Assembly: GCF_027172205.1 (NCBI RefSeq)
Contig: NC_070604.1
Location: 100,399,851-100,463,850, forward strand
Reading direction: 5' to 3'
Source of the DNA: Podarcis raffonei
Lineage: Eukaryota; Chordata; Lepidosauria; Squamata; Lacertidae
DNA length: 64,000 nucleotides
Position numbers and translations under genes: made by a program. The notes under the pieces were generated by a model. It had not been told where the DNA came from, ran no database searches, and saw nothing but the letters and a program-made list of their open reading frames with translations. Shown here piece by piece: positions 22,843-34,039 of the stretch; within the stretch, counting starts at the first letter, position 1; each line of letters opens with the position of its first letter.

Positions 22843-23983
22843 TGAGGCATCTGATCAAGATTTGTATTTTAAAATGAGCTTAAAAAATATATATTTGTAA
22901 ATGTTTGTATCTCTCATGCCAGGCAGAAACCATACTCTGGCAGCTGTTTATCTTCTTGATCAAGGGCCCCCCTGATCTATAGCAGTGCCTCAGGGTTGTA
23001 AAAGGAAATTACAGGCTAGGAGCAAAAGGTCACACTGACCATACAAATTACAGAATAATCAAGTTACAAAACACAATTAAGAGTTGGTAAATAGTAAGAA
23101 TTATTGTGCCTCCCATTAGAGACTTGAGCCACATTTTCATAAGGTTAAAAGGGCAAATAGAAACAGCAGCTAGACTAGGCAAAGCAGCTCTCTGAAACTG
23201 CTTTGAATCTTTAGAGAATTTAGAATTTAGCTTAGCTTTTACTAAGTTCCCTTTCTTCTAAAAAACTATATATGTTATGAAATATATTGGCTTAAATGTA
23301 ATTATGCAAAGGATTTAGAAAGTAAGAAATGTTAGATTCTTATTTCATAGAATCATAGAATCATAAAGTTGGAAGAGACCACAAGGGCCATCGAGTCCAA
23401 ACCCCTGCCGAGCAGGAAACACCCTCAGAGCACTCCTGACATATGGTTGTCAGTCTCTGCTTAAAGACCTCCAAAGATGGAGATCTTTCATAGATGGTGT
23501 GTGAGGAGATGAACCCAAGATCTCTGTTTAAGATAAAATTAGAACCATTAGCCATCTGTTTTGCAGGGAATAGGGCAAGAGGGGCCAAAGGTTATCTGGT
23601 AATTAAGGTGCCTGGTCGAGGTAAATGTAAGATATATGACTACTTATTTGCCATTTATAAATAGAATAAAATATAGCTCTCTGTCTCCCATAAAAGGTAA
23701 TAGGAAATGGGTGTATCTTTTATGATTGGTTCTAGCAAACAGCCAATAGGAATTTCAACCAGGCTGATTGGACAGAGGCAGCCAAAGGGAGGAGAAAGGG
23801 GGCTGGATTGAGGAAATATAAGTGCTGGCCATAATGGCAGGAGGGCAGGCCAGAGCTTTGGTAACCATATACCACTGTGTCTCTCATTTATTTGTCTGAC
23901 ATATAAATTATTATTTTAATTTCTCTATTGCTGCGTTGAATATTTCATTCCAGCTAAGCGTTAACCACAAGCAGGGTGCTACA
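22843..23983 (+). mobile_element. Possible solo LTR inside the hAT element (old fossil)
   Basis: The stretch begins TG, ends CA and has ccgg on both sides as a possible 4-bp target duplication. It contains CCAAT words, a TATA-like site (aaatataag near 23813) and a downstream T/A-rich zone, as a retroviral-type LTR would. No internal genes accompany it. A CR1 piece sits within. The boundaries are tentative. Confidence 0.35.
23345..23560 (-). mobile_element. CR1 LINE 3' fragment
   Basis: The plus strand reads atagaatcatagaatcataa, the typical CR1 3' end in reverse. The minus strand translates to SLEVFKQRLTTICQE-like wording from the C-terminus of CR1 ORF2. It is truncated and decayed. Confidence 0.75.
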
Positions 23984-24178
23984 CCGGGGCTTTGTGAGAC
24001 CCCGGAAATTGTGTTGGAGGCCCCACAGTGCGAGTGCCGGGCACCCGCAACAATTTTTTGTGGGTTCCCTGCCCCTCAGGACCCCCTATAGTTGGCACCA
24101 GTGGACCTATTTATAGTTCATTCTCTTCTAGAGAATAATTTCAAAGCTTGCCCTGCCCATATTAGCTTCTGTAGTATA

Positions 24179-24528
24179 TGTTGTGTATTGAGTCAAAGGA
24201 TTTTATATCTGTATTATTATTGTCTGTATTTGCATTAGGGTAAAGTAACTGCCTTTTGGTTCCAGAGGGTACAGCTACTATTGGTTCATTTAAGCTGCTG
24301 TATTTGGATCCTCTGTCTTATTGGTTTCCTCCAAAAGGCAGGACTGTGATTGCCTGATATTGTTCCCTCCAAAATGTATCCCTTCTAGCTAGTTCCCTGT
24401 CCCTATAAATGTAGCTCTCCCCTCCTCAGTTCTCAGTCTTGTCTGCTTTAATAAAGAAGTGTTACTACAGAACTGTCTCCAGCATATTATGTCAAGAGAG
24501 CTGAAATCACAAACCCCACGTCACAACA
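24179..24528 (+). repeat. 5' LTR of the Ty3/gypsy element
   Basis: A direct repeat of 28743-29092 with about one difference in 350 bp. It begins TGTTGTGTATTGAG and ends GTCACAACA, with a TATA-like word (ctataaatg) and an AATAAA signal near its 3' end. Confidence 0.96.
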
Positions 24529-24530
24529 AC

Positions 24531-24548
24531 TGGCGACGAAGGTGGGAT
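24531..24548 (+). other. Primer binding site of the LTR element
   Basis: TGGCGACGAAGGTGGGA begins two bases after the 5' LTR. It is the expected complement of a tRNA 3' end, and the wording resembles serine tRNA. The tRNA identity needs a direct comparison. Confidence 0.65.
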
Positions 24549-24654
24549 CCGGAATGCTGAGGAGCGGTTAAACGCAGCCCTGCCTCAGAGTCCGGATTGC
24601 AGCTAAGAACAAGACTCACTGGCCAGCTGAGAAGACGACCCTGCCCACAGGACA

Positions 24655-27600
24655 ATGGAGAGTCCAAGGGTATTGGAGCCCTTCCAGCCATCAGAGCCCC
24701 ACACGTGGGAAGACTACGTCGAACGCTTCGAGTTCTTCGCAGTGGCTCAAGGGATCACCGATGCCAGCAAAAGAAGGGCCACATTCCTGAGCTACTGTGG
24801 GCCTGAGACCTTCAAGCTGGCCAAGGCATTGCTTGCTCCAGCGAAGCTAAGTGAGACACCTCTCAAAGATATTCTTGCCTGCCTGACATGCCATTTGGCG
24901 CCTACTGAGACCAAGATGGCCCGGCGGTTGGAGTTTCATAAGAGGCAGCAGCGTGCTGGGGAGTCTGTATCTGCATTCCTAGCTGAACTGCGGAAGCTCG
25001 CTCAGCACTGCAACTTCCAAGATCTGGAAGAGACTCTCCTGGATCGGTTTATCGGTGGTCTGAGCAGCAAGAAAGCCAGAAGACGCATCGTGGCTAAAGA
25101 AGAGGTTACCCTTGCTTCAGCCTTGAAGGAGGCCACCGCCACGGAGAATTATGAAAGAGAGGAGCTTGATGCCAGTCGCAAGGCCCCTAAGCCACAGATA
25201 GAAGTTGCGCATGCCATGGACGAGCTAGAGGCTACTCCGAGCCAAAGCCCAGTCCGTGGGGTCGAGTCAGTGCGTCAGGCCTGCACAGTGCACAAAGATC
25301 ACCGAGGCAGGTGCCCTGGTTGTGGCGGAAACCATGAGCGGAAGAGTTGTCGTTTCCGGGATGCTATGTGCTGGACGTGCGGGAAGACAGGTCACATCGC
25401 CAGGGTCTGTAGATCGGCGGCGTTGGGAGCGACAGGAGCACCTAGACTGGAGCATCGCAGACCGTCCACGGCAAACCATGTTCTAAAGGACTGCCACTAC
25501 GTAACGGAGATCAACGGGAGGGTCGTGCAGTTTCCAGCGCAAGGCAAGGCACACGTCAAGGTGAAGATTGAGGGTCAGCTGTGCGACATGGAGGTGGACT
25601 CCGGATCTGGATTCACTATCGTGTCGGACCAGACCGCGAGGACATTCTTCCCCAGGGGTAAGTTGCCCCCTCTGGAGCCCTTCCCGGCAACTTTGCAGTC
25701 ATACTCAGCGGGCCGCATCCATGTCATGGGAATGTGTGCCGTGAGAGTACAGTTCCGGGACAAACAGGCGGTACTCAAACTGGTGATTGCGAAGGGCAGT
25801 CGCCCCAGTCTCCTGGGCACTGACTGGTTCCCCGCCCTGGGACTGAGTATATCAGGGCTTAATTCAATCCAAACCTGCCCTGAGATGAGCGAGGCATTAT
25901 GCAAAGAATTTGCTGGTCTCTTTAATGGAAAACTGGGTTGTTATAAAGGGCCCCCAGTTGACTTCGAATTGGACCCTGGGGTGGCCCCAATCCGACTCAA
26001 ACCAAGGCGAGTGCCATTTGCACTGCAACCCAAGATCGAAGTAGAGCTGGATAAATTGGTCAAGCAGGGAGTTCTCTCACCCGTGGACTCTGCTAAGTGG
26101 GAGACTCCAATCGTCACGCCCCTTAAAGCAAATGGGGAAGTCAGGATCTGTGCAGATTACAAATGTACTATCAATAAGGCACTCAGGGGAAACTCATACC
26201 CCATTCCAGTCGTATCACATCTGTTGGCTAAACTGGCTGGGGGCAAGGTGTTCGCCAAAATTGACCTGGCACAAGCTTACCAACAGCTGCCAGTAACCCC
26301 ACAATCAGCGGAAGCACAGACTATTGTCACACATAAAGGGGCGTTCAGAGTTAACAGATTATAATTTGGAGTTTGTGTGGCCCCAGGGACTTTTCAAGGG
26401 CTCATGGAACGCCTGTTAAGAGGTCTGCCGGGGGTCTTGCCATTTTTTGATGACGTTTTGATTGCTGGAAAAGACCCACAGGAACTGGTTGCGTGTGTCC
26501 GTGCAGTGTTGCTCAAGTTCAAGGAGGTGGGGTTGCAACTGAAAAAGGAAAAATGCAGTTTTGGGGTGCCAACTGTGGATTTCTTGGGGTTTAAAATTGA
26601 TGCATCAGACATCCACCCCACAGATGCTAAGATTAAGGCCATCATCGAGGCACCACGACCACAGAACAAGACGGAGTTGCAGTCATTCCTGGGACTTATT
26701 AACTTTTATCATTCGTTCTTACCCCAGAAAGCTTCGGTAGCTGAACCATTACATAGACTGTTGCAAAAAAAGAATGTGTGGCGATGGGGGCAGGGGCAGC
26801 AGAAGGCTTTTGACTCCTTGCGAGGAATGCTGAGTAGCAGGAGCGTCCTTGCTCATTATGATGAGTCGAAGCCGCTGGTCCTGGCATGTGATGCCTCTCA
26901 ATACGGCCTGGGGGCGGTGCTGAGTCATAGGGAACCGGATGGGTCGGAAAAGCCCATCTCTTTCTATTCCCGTACGTTGTCGCCCACGGAGCGCAACTAT
27001 GCTCAAATTGACAAAGAGGCGCTTGCAATTGTGGCAGGAATCAAAAAGTTCCATGATTATGTGTATGGTCGCCATTTCTCCATTGAAACGGACCACAAAC
27101 CACTGTTAGGGTTGTTCAACCCGAACAAACAAACGCCACAAATTCTCTCCCCCCGAATGTTGCGTTGGTCTATATTCCTGAACGGGTTCCAGTACACCTT
27201 GACCCATGTGCCGGGGAAATGGTTGTGCCACGCTGATGCGCTGAGTCGATTGCCTCTTCCTGGCGGGAGCAATGAGGATCCTGCTCCAGCGGAGCACATA
27301 ATGATGCTGGAAACACTTCCGGGGGCTCCTGTAACGGCTACTGATATAGCTGAGAAAACGAGGAAAGATGCTGTTCTCTCCCGTGTGCTCACTTGGGTGG
27401 GGAGGGGGTGGCCAGGTGGTCCGCATGAAGACAAATTCAGGCCTTATGCGACAAGGCAGCACGAGTTGTCCATGCATAAGGGTTGTCTCCTGTGGGGAGA
27501 TAGGGTGATCATCCCAGCACCACTGAGAAACAGGGTTCTTGAGACGCTTCACATGGGACACCCGGGAATGGTCAGGATGAAGTCGCTAGCCCGATGCTAT

Positions 27601-28731
27601 GTGTGGTGGCCTGGAATGGACCAGAACATAGAACAATGGGTACGAACATGCAAGGCATGCCAAGAGGTGCGGCCAGAAGTGGCCAGAGCACCAGTTCACT
27701 GGTGGGAGCAGTCCAGATCTCCCTGGAGCCGGCTGCACTTAGATTTTGCTGGGCCATTCCAGGGGAAGGTCTTTTTGGTTATCGTCGATGCATATTCCAA
27801 ATGGTTAGAAGTGGCGATGGTCCCTAGCATGGCATCAGCTGCCGTAATCAAGGTGTTGAGGCAGCTGTTTGCAACCCACGGGTTACCTGAGACCATTGTA
27901 TCAGATAATGGGGCAGCTTTTGTATCCCAAGAATTCAGGGCATTCTTGGCTGATAACTTCATAAGAGGGGTCACATCCGCGCCCTTTCACCCATCCTCCA
28001 ATGGGCAGGCTGAGCGCATGGTAAGAACAGCCAAAGAATCCATTGCGCGCTTAATGGAGGGTAACTGGTCAGCTCGCATCGCGCGAATGTTATTTTTGCA
28101 GCATGCGACGCCGTGTACTGCGACGGGCAAGTCGCCAGCTGAGCTGCTCTTGGGTAGAAGACTGGTAACGGTGCTGGATTATGTCCACCCCGATAAAATG
28201 CCAAACCGTAATTCAAGAGCAACCCCCCAGGCTGAGACTGACACAACAAGGTATCTCGCCCCTGAAGATCTGGTCTGGGTGAGGAACTATTCACGAGGTT
28301 CGCGGTGGGTGGCTGGTGTGGTCACCCGGACTAGTGGACCTGTGTCCTATTATGTGACCTTGGAAAATGGGCAAGTTTGGAAGAGACATATAGATCAGCT
28401 GAGGCGCCGGGCGCTCAGCAGGGAGGGGTCAGATAATTCATCCCTGGATAACGACGCAGAGCTGCAAGACCAGAGTGAAAATGGCCCAGAGGTGCAGTCA
28501 CCAGGGGCTTCAGCAAATGAACCAGGGTCCGCTAGTCCTCAGGATGACGAGGTACAGGTAGGGGACCCTGCGATGTCTGGGACTCCATCTGTTCCTGATG
28601 AAACCCCTATAGCACCCCCCCTACCACAGGTAACATCCAATCCAGAACCGGCAACACCTGTTGTCAGGAGATCAAGTAGAAGTTGTAGGACCCCACAGTA
28701 CCTGAGAGATTACGTCTGCGGTGCTCACTAG
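24655..28731 (+). pseudogene. gag-pol coding region of the Ty3/gypsy element (fossil, about one break)
   Basis: Parts in order: Gag from 24655, with a zinc knuckle of the form CWTCGKTGHIARVC near 25370-25412; an aspartic protease with VDSGSG near 25594; reverse transcriptase at about 25980-26760 with an FFDD catalytic motif near 26440; RNase H at about 26860-27240; integrase from about 27540, with an HHCC zinc-binding region and a DDE core (SDNG near 27900, NGQAE near 28000). A low-complexity acidic tail ends at 28731. Gag and Pol appear to share one long frame, as in many Mag-like elements. Overlapping ORFs on the other strand are shadows. Confidence 0.9.
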
Positions 28732-28742
28732 GGGGGGAGGGG
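28730..28742 (+). other. Polypurine tract of the LTR element
   Basis: An uninterrupted G-rich run with a single A pair sits immediately before the 3' LTR, where plus-strand priming is expected. Confidence 0.8.
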
Positions 28743-29092
28743 TGTTGTGTATTGAGTCAAAGGATTTTATATCTGTATTATTATTGTCTGTATTTGCATT
28801 AGGGTAAAGTAACTGCCTTTTGGTTCCAGAGGGTACAGCTACTATTGGTTCATTTAAGCTGCTGTATTTGGATCCTCTGTCTTATTGGTTTCCTCCAAAA
28901 GGCAGGACTGTGATTGCCTGATATTGTTCCCTCCAAAATGTATCCCTTCTAGTTAGTTCCCTGTCCCTATAAATGTAGCTCTCCCCTCCTCAGTTCTCAG
29001 TCTTGTCTGCTTTAATAAAGAAGTGTTACTACAGAACTGTCTCCAGCATATTATGTCAAGAGAGCTGAAATCACAAACCCCACGTCACAACA
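28743..29092 (+). repeat. 3' LTR of the Ty3/gypsy element
   Basis: Same length as the 5' LTR and near-identical to it. It is preceded directly by a purine-only tract and followed by the target duplication gtata. Confidence 0.96.
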
Positions 29093-29170
29093 GTATACAT
29101 ACTTCCATACCATATAGATATTTGAAATCCCACAAGCACCTCTGCCCTGTCAGTTAAAATAAAACAATAA

Positions 29171-29265
29171 TGCAACTCAGTTGATTTTGAGTGCCATAAG
29201 AGGAAGGTAAATTGCAGCAATTTACTGCCCTTTTGTGGCACTCAAAATCAGCTATCAGAGTTGGC
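29171..29265. repeat. Imperfect inverted repeat (hairpin) downstream of the LTR element
   Basis: Arms of about 40 bp centre on ttgattttgagtgcca and its complement tggcactcaaaatcagct, with the middle around 29215. It may be a small foldback element. No target duplication was recognised. Confidence 0.65.
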
Positions 29266-30228
29266 TTTCTCACTCTGCCTAATGGTAGAGCTGGCCTGGG
29301 GTACAGAAAGGAATGTGTTGTTCTTACTGATTTGCTTGGCTATCTCCATTTGTTCTGATAGCTGTGTGTGTTCCTCTATTGTTTATTTTTATTGGGGGGT
29401 TTTTTAAGGTATATTGTTAGCCAACATGAGGCCATTCAACAGAAAAGCAGGATAGAAATGTTTTAGTAAATCAATCAATAGACGCCCCATTGATTCCGGT
29501 GGGGTTATTCCAACGTTGTGCTTAGAAACAGACCTTTAGACTTTTCTGACAGAAATAAAAAATGTATCAGACTGTCTTGAGACATTTGTCTTTTCTTTCT
29601 TTACAAAAGACAGATAACTCTTTATCAGTCATTGCAAGTTTAAATTGCCTCCGGTATTAATATATTTTGCATGCATATGCACGCAGTTTCAGAGACTAAA
29701 ACTTTCAGTCTGCTGTGTATATGTAATGCACACACACATAAAAACATACATATTTGTACACTGCTGCTCCCTACAGGACAAAGTGTTAAACAAGCCTCTC
29801 CCGTTCTCATCCACTACGTTTTAAATATTTTTATTTTATTTTATAATTACTAGAAATACCAAACTGGGTAAGCTTATGGGTGTGATACAAGCTAAGTCTT
29901 GCAAAATGACTGGAGCTTCATTTATAGTTGTCTGTGTTCAATCTAGCAGATAAATACTGGAAACAAGAACAAGTACTAACGCTGGATGAACGGATAGTTT
30001 TAATAATCCTATTTTTATCTCGACGAGCAAATTCCGTTGTGGTACCTTCCATGCACCGCGCTGAAATCCCAGCGATGTGCACGCTAAAGAGCGCCCAAAC
30101 CCACTCTGTACATGCTCAATGGCATGCTCAAACATTTACTACTAGTCACGCTTGGGCTGAGCCAACAAAGCCCTTGGGGAGCCTAAGCTTTGCACAAATT
30201 AAGCCAAATTGAGCCGCCTTCCTTGTTT
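29266..30228. other. No recognised gene
   Basis: Intergenic DNA between the LTR element and the UBR2 promoter, with a short CA-rich stretch near 29730. Confidence 0.55.
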
Positions 30229-30347
30229 ACTAGCCAATAGCAAGCTGGGCAGCTGCGCCCACAACAAACAGGCTCGGCAGATCACAGCAGGTGGGGACGC
30301 TTCGCCCCTCCGAAGGGCTCCCCCCCCCGCCGCCCCTCTGCTTCAGA

Positions 30348-30373
30348 ACTACAACTCCCAGGATGCCTCGCGG
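30348..30373 (+). promoter_or_regulatory. ZNF143/THAP11-type (SBS, M8) promoter motif
   Basis: The word ACTACAACTCCCAGGATGCC matches the known SBS/M8 motif of vertebrate CpG-island promoters, bound by ZNF143 and THAP11. It lies about 255-280 bp upstream of the UBR2 ATG. The identification is by motif only. Confidence 0.6.
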
Positions 30374-30567
30374 GACCCTGAAATGGCGTCCCTTCCGCCC
30401 GGGAAGGGAAGGCAGAGCAGGGCCCGGGCCGCCTAGGGAGAGGCGGGGTTGGCCTCGGAACGGAAGCGGGTTTCCCTGGCAGGCAGACTGGCAGGCAGGT
30501 ACTACAGGTCAGGCCGGCCGGCCGGGCCCGGTTCCGGGTGCCACTGACTTGGCGACGGAGGAGGCGG

Positions 30568-30612
30568 ATGAGGAGGAGGGGGAGGAGGAGGAGCAGCAGC
30601 AGCAGCAGCAGC
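30568..30612 (+). repeat. GAG/CAG trinucleotide repeat in the UBR2 5' leader
   Basis: Seven or so GAG-type units are followed by about six CAG units ending 15 nt before the ATG. The tract is probably transcribed as 5' UTR and may vary in length between individuals. Confidence 0.8.
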
Positions 30613-30627
30613 GCGGGAGGAGAGAAG

Positions 30628-30705
30628 ATGGCGGCGGACCGGGAGACCGAGGTCCCGGCTATTGACAGGAGCTTGCTGGAGTGCTCCGCTGAGGAGACTG
30701 CCCTG
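30628..30705 (+). CDS. UBR2: UBR2 coding exon 1 (residues 1-26)
   Basis: Holds the start codon in the context agaagATGgcg and encodes the N-terminus [13 protein letters not shown] typical of UBR2. The donor is CTG|GTGAGA, phase 0. The exon sits in the CpG island. Confidence 0.93.
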
Positions 30706-33700
30706 GTGAGAGGCCTCGGGGGGAAGGGACGCCGAGGGAGGGGAGACCGAGGCGCTTGGCCGGCCGGCCCGGGGGCGGGCGTCCGACCTGGGCATTATGA
30801 GGCCCGGCAAGGCTGACAGGTGTGTGGGTTGGGACGAGGATAGGAGGAGGGAGGCTGTGAGGGGATGCTCGGGGCTGAGGGCGGAGAAAGAGGCGAGGGG
30901 CCGGAGAGGGTGGGTTGGGGTTTTTTTTTGGGGGGGGGAGGTTAGAGTTTGGGGGGGTGGGCAGACACTCGCTCCCCAGCGATGGGGGTGGGGGGAGCCA
31001 CGTCCAGTGAAGGGGACACGCAGGTTGACACGCAAAAGAAGAAGAAGGGAGTTGAGAAGACAAAGCTCGGCGAACAAAAAAAGAAAGGGGGTGTTGCGCG
31101 TGACAAAAGGTTTTATTGCCTAGCGGGGAAGGCGGGAGGGTCTTCGCTGCTTGGCGTCGGAGAAACGGCGAGGGGGGGAGGGGGAAAGCAAGTTTCTCAA
31201 ACAAATAAAAATGGTCTGCGAAGTTAGGCAAGGAGTTGTGCCGCAGTGCTACTACCGAGCATGAATCGAGAGAGCCCTGGGGTTGATTCCCCCCCCCCTG
31301 ATGCTAGAGAGAGCACCGCGGCGGGTCTTCGGGGTCGGGGGGAAAGGGTCGTGTGAAAGACCCCGACAGGTTGTCGCGGCGAAAGGGGGCAAGAGAGGTG
31401 ACCCCTCTGCAAGCAGGTTCGGTTGCATGCTGCCCCCGACTTAGCAGAGAAACGAGTCCGTGGTAAGTTGCGGACTTCGTTCGAGGGAGCACAAGTCAGC
31501 GGGGTGAACCAAACTGCGATCTGAAGTGCGCTCCTTTTTTATTTTATTGTTTATTTTTTTGAGGGGGCTGCTTTTTCTTCTCCAAGGCTATTGGGAATGG
31601 ATTCCTTCCTGCAATAAATTTTGGGATTGATCTCTTCGACTTGTATTTAATTTGTAAACAGAGCTTCTGGTACCAGTCATAAATAGGCAATAGTGGTTGA
31701 CATTAAAATATTGCATATTCTGTGGCTTTGCACTTCCCCTCCTCATCTCTAAGTTTAAAGTCATCATGGGAAATGGCAGGTGTTCTCCCATCTAAACCAC
31801 TTCATCACAAGCCTCTGTGTCTGTAGCGTTGCTGAGGGTATAATTGAAGAGTCTTAAGGGCAGGTCACTTCTATCTCTGGGGAATATTCTTTTTGGTTGC
31901 CCCTTAAACAGAACTCGTGTCTTTTTTAAAATAGCTCTGAAATTGTTCATCTGAGCCATCTTTTAGTTCATATGAGCAGTTCTGGGAAGCAGAGAACAAT
32001 TCCTTCCAGTGAAATAAGTTGCCAGACTTTAAAACTTTTAACACTCCAGTAATACATGAGCAGCCTAGTAAAAATTTGCAGTTCCCTGCAAGGTTGGAGA
32101 ATGTATAGTTTGATGGAGTGTCATGGTGTAACTTTCTATAGATGGATATGGAGTTATGTTTTGACATCATTCTGTTCCTTTTGTGTGTTTTATAAAATAT
32201 AAGATGAATTAGATGTCTAACAGCCTGTTCATTTTAGCACCTCATATGACCAGAATTCTCTTATAACATGATAATATTTATTAATTTTATAACTGAGCTG
32301 CTGACTTCTTTTACCAAGTAAAAAACTTTCCCCCCGGGACTGAATTTTAGCTTTTTTTGTTGAAGCCTTGCTACCTTTTCATAGTACCCTCTTGACTCCC
32401 AGAAATGTATTATCATAATTGTTGTTACTTTATGTTTATATGTTAAGCTCAATAAATTCACAATTGAGCTCAGTAGCATCCTGTGTAATTGATAATCTTT
32501 ATATTTAGACATCTTGAATCTAGTGCTTGCAGATTTGGTTCTTCCCATACCCACAACCGTTTGCAGGATTGGCACATAGAATTGTGGAATTGGAATCTGT
32601 TGCCCATTGTGGGGCTTTTAGCAATATGGAGTGTTTTATAGTCCTCATAGTAGCTATCAGTAACATGTTAAATAAAAGTTTTTAATTATTTAATAGATTG
32701 GTATAGAAAATTGAATCTTGTTTGTATGTGAAGCTCTCTTTTTCTTCTGTGGAGATTTGAAATTTTGTAGGGAACTTGTGGTAACATACAGTTGCCTTTT
32801 CTTTTTCTGTGAAAAAACAGTACTGTATGTTCTTATCTTTTGTATCTTGCACCCTTTTGTCAAACAAAGGAAAGTATATCTTGTACAGTAGAAGGCAAAC
32901 TTGTAGCCGAGACACTCCTGTGTAGTCACCAAAGGCGTCTAATATTAAGTTGTGTTTAACTTTTCTAATGTTATCACAAACTATGCTTATGGAATTGTTA
33001 AAATTAAATGTTTTATATCTTTTAAAAATATATATTTTATGTGACTAGTTTATTATGATTAAATGTTCTCTGAGCATACTGTACATAGAGTTAAAACCTA
33101 GAAAGAATATAATTACAAGGTGGCTTCAATTTTTATTTGAAATTATAAATTATTTGCGTTTGAAAAATACAAGTGTTTTATCTTATAGGATTTTTGCAGA
33201 TACAATATGTTTAAATATCATCAATAAACATTATTATGGCAGTAATCCTTTTGAAATAAATAGTAAGAACTAATAGATACATTTTATAATAGATAATTTT
33301 CTGGTGTTGTAAAAGCAGTAGGTGGTTCACTTGTTTTCAGCCCACTGATTAGTGATGACAAAAATAGCATTTTTAACCATTAATGGCATTGACAACCTTA
33401 TTTACATATTCTGTGTATTTACTGTAAATGATACTTTAAATCTGTTTCATTTAAGGTTGTTTCTTAATCAAAGTGATTGTTTTTAAAAAATCTAAAATCA
33501 ATGGAAGATCAAGTTGTTGAAAGTGAATAACACTGTTGGGTGTTGAGGTTAACAATAATTGCACTGCTGCATTTTTAGTTGTGCTCTTATGTTAGTTTTT
33601 CCGCTAAGAGGAATTAGAAAGTGGACAAGGTTCTACCAAGAAGACATTGGCTTGGATTCAGTTTAGCACTAAGTAGCAAATATTAACAATTGCGCTGTTA

Positions 33701-34002
33701 CTTGGCACTATATTAGATGAAAGCCATGATTCAGATTGTCTAATTCAGACTCTTTAATTCAGATTCTTTAATTCTGGCTAAAATAATTTACATGCAAAAG
33801 TTGATAATTTTGTATCATTCCAGCCTGACCTATCCACAAGCACATATATACAAATTATATGGCAACTCCTTGGCTTCTGCTTTGAGTTCACTTAAAAGTG
33901 CTATACAACTTCATCAGTAAATAAATAAATCAGATGATCTCATTGACGTATCAAGCTTTTCAAGCTAGGGTTTTCCCCCTTATAATTAATTTGTGTACTT
34001 TA

Positions 34003-34039
<37 letters not shown>

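Larger units (their letters stand above)
22642..24103. mobile_element. Probable hAT element, 1.46 kb, carrying later insertions
   Basis: The ends are weakly inverted (CAGGGGCGCTGACTTGGG against CACTGGTGCCAACTATAG read from the other end). They are flanked by 8-bp words gtcctatt and gacctatt, one mismatch apart, the target size typical of hAT. No transposase is recognisable. The middle holds an LTR-like stretch and a CR1 fragment. Confidence 0.5.
24179..29092 (+). mobile_element. Ty3/gypsy LTR retrotransposon, Mag/SURL-like, very young, nearly whole
   Basis: A 4.9-kb element flanked by a 5-bp target duplication (gtata). It has two 350-bp LTRs that start TG, end CA and differ at about one site, so it inserted recently. 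At ordinary vertebrate neutral rates that would be of the order of a million years or less (inference). In order it carries a primer site, Gag with a CCHC knuckle, aspartic protease, reverse transcriptase, RNase H and integrase, then a polypurine tract. There is no envelope gene. The Pol wording resembles Mag/SURL-clade (K02A2.6-like) elements. The coding region looks nearly whole, with about one break. Confidence 0.95.
30229..30800 (+). promoter_or_regulatory. UBR2 CpG-island promoter and 5' leader
   Basis: A CG-dense stretch spans the start codon and exon 1. An inverted-independent CCAAT word (agccaatag) lies near 30233. A ZNF143-type motif is at 30348 and no TATA box is visible, as usual for broadly expressed genes. 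The transcription start cannot be fixed from sequence alone; it is probably between about 30380 and 30560. Confidence 0.75.

Noticed and set aside
26699-27974. Minus-strand ORFs of 90-150 codons opposite the LTR element
   Set aside because: Shadows of the pol reading frame with no recognisable domain.
30291-31231. Long ORFs on both strands around UBR2 exon 1
   Set aside because: GC-rich leader and intron start. Only the frame beginning at 30628 continues into known UBR2 exons.
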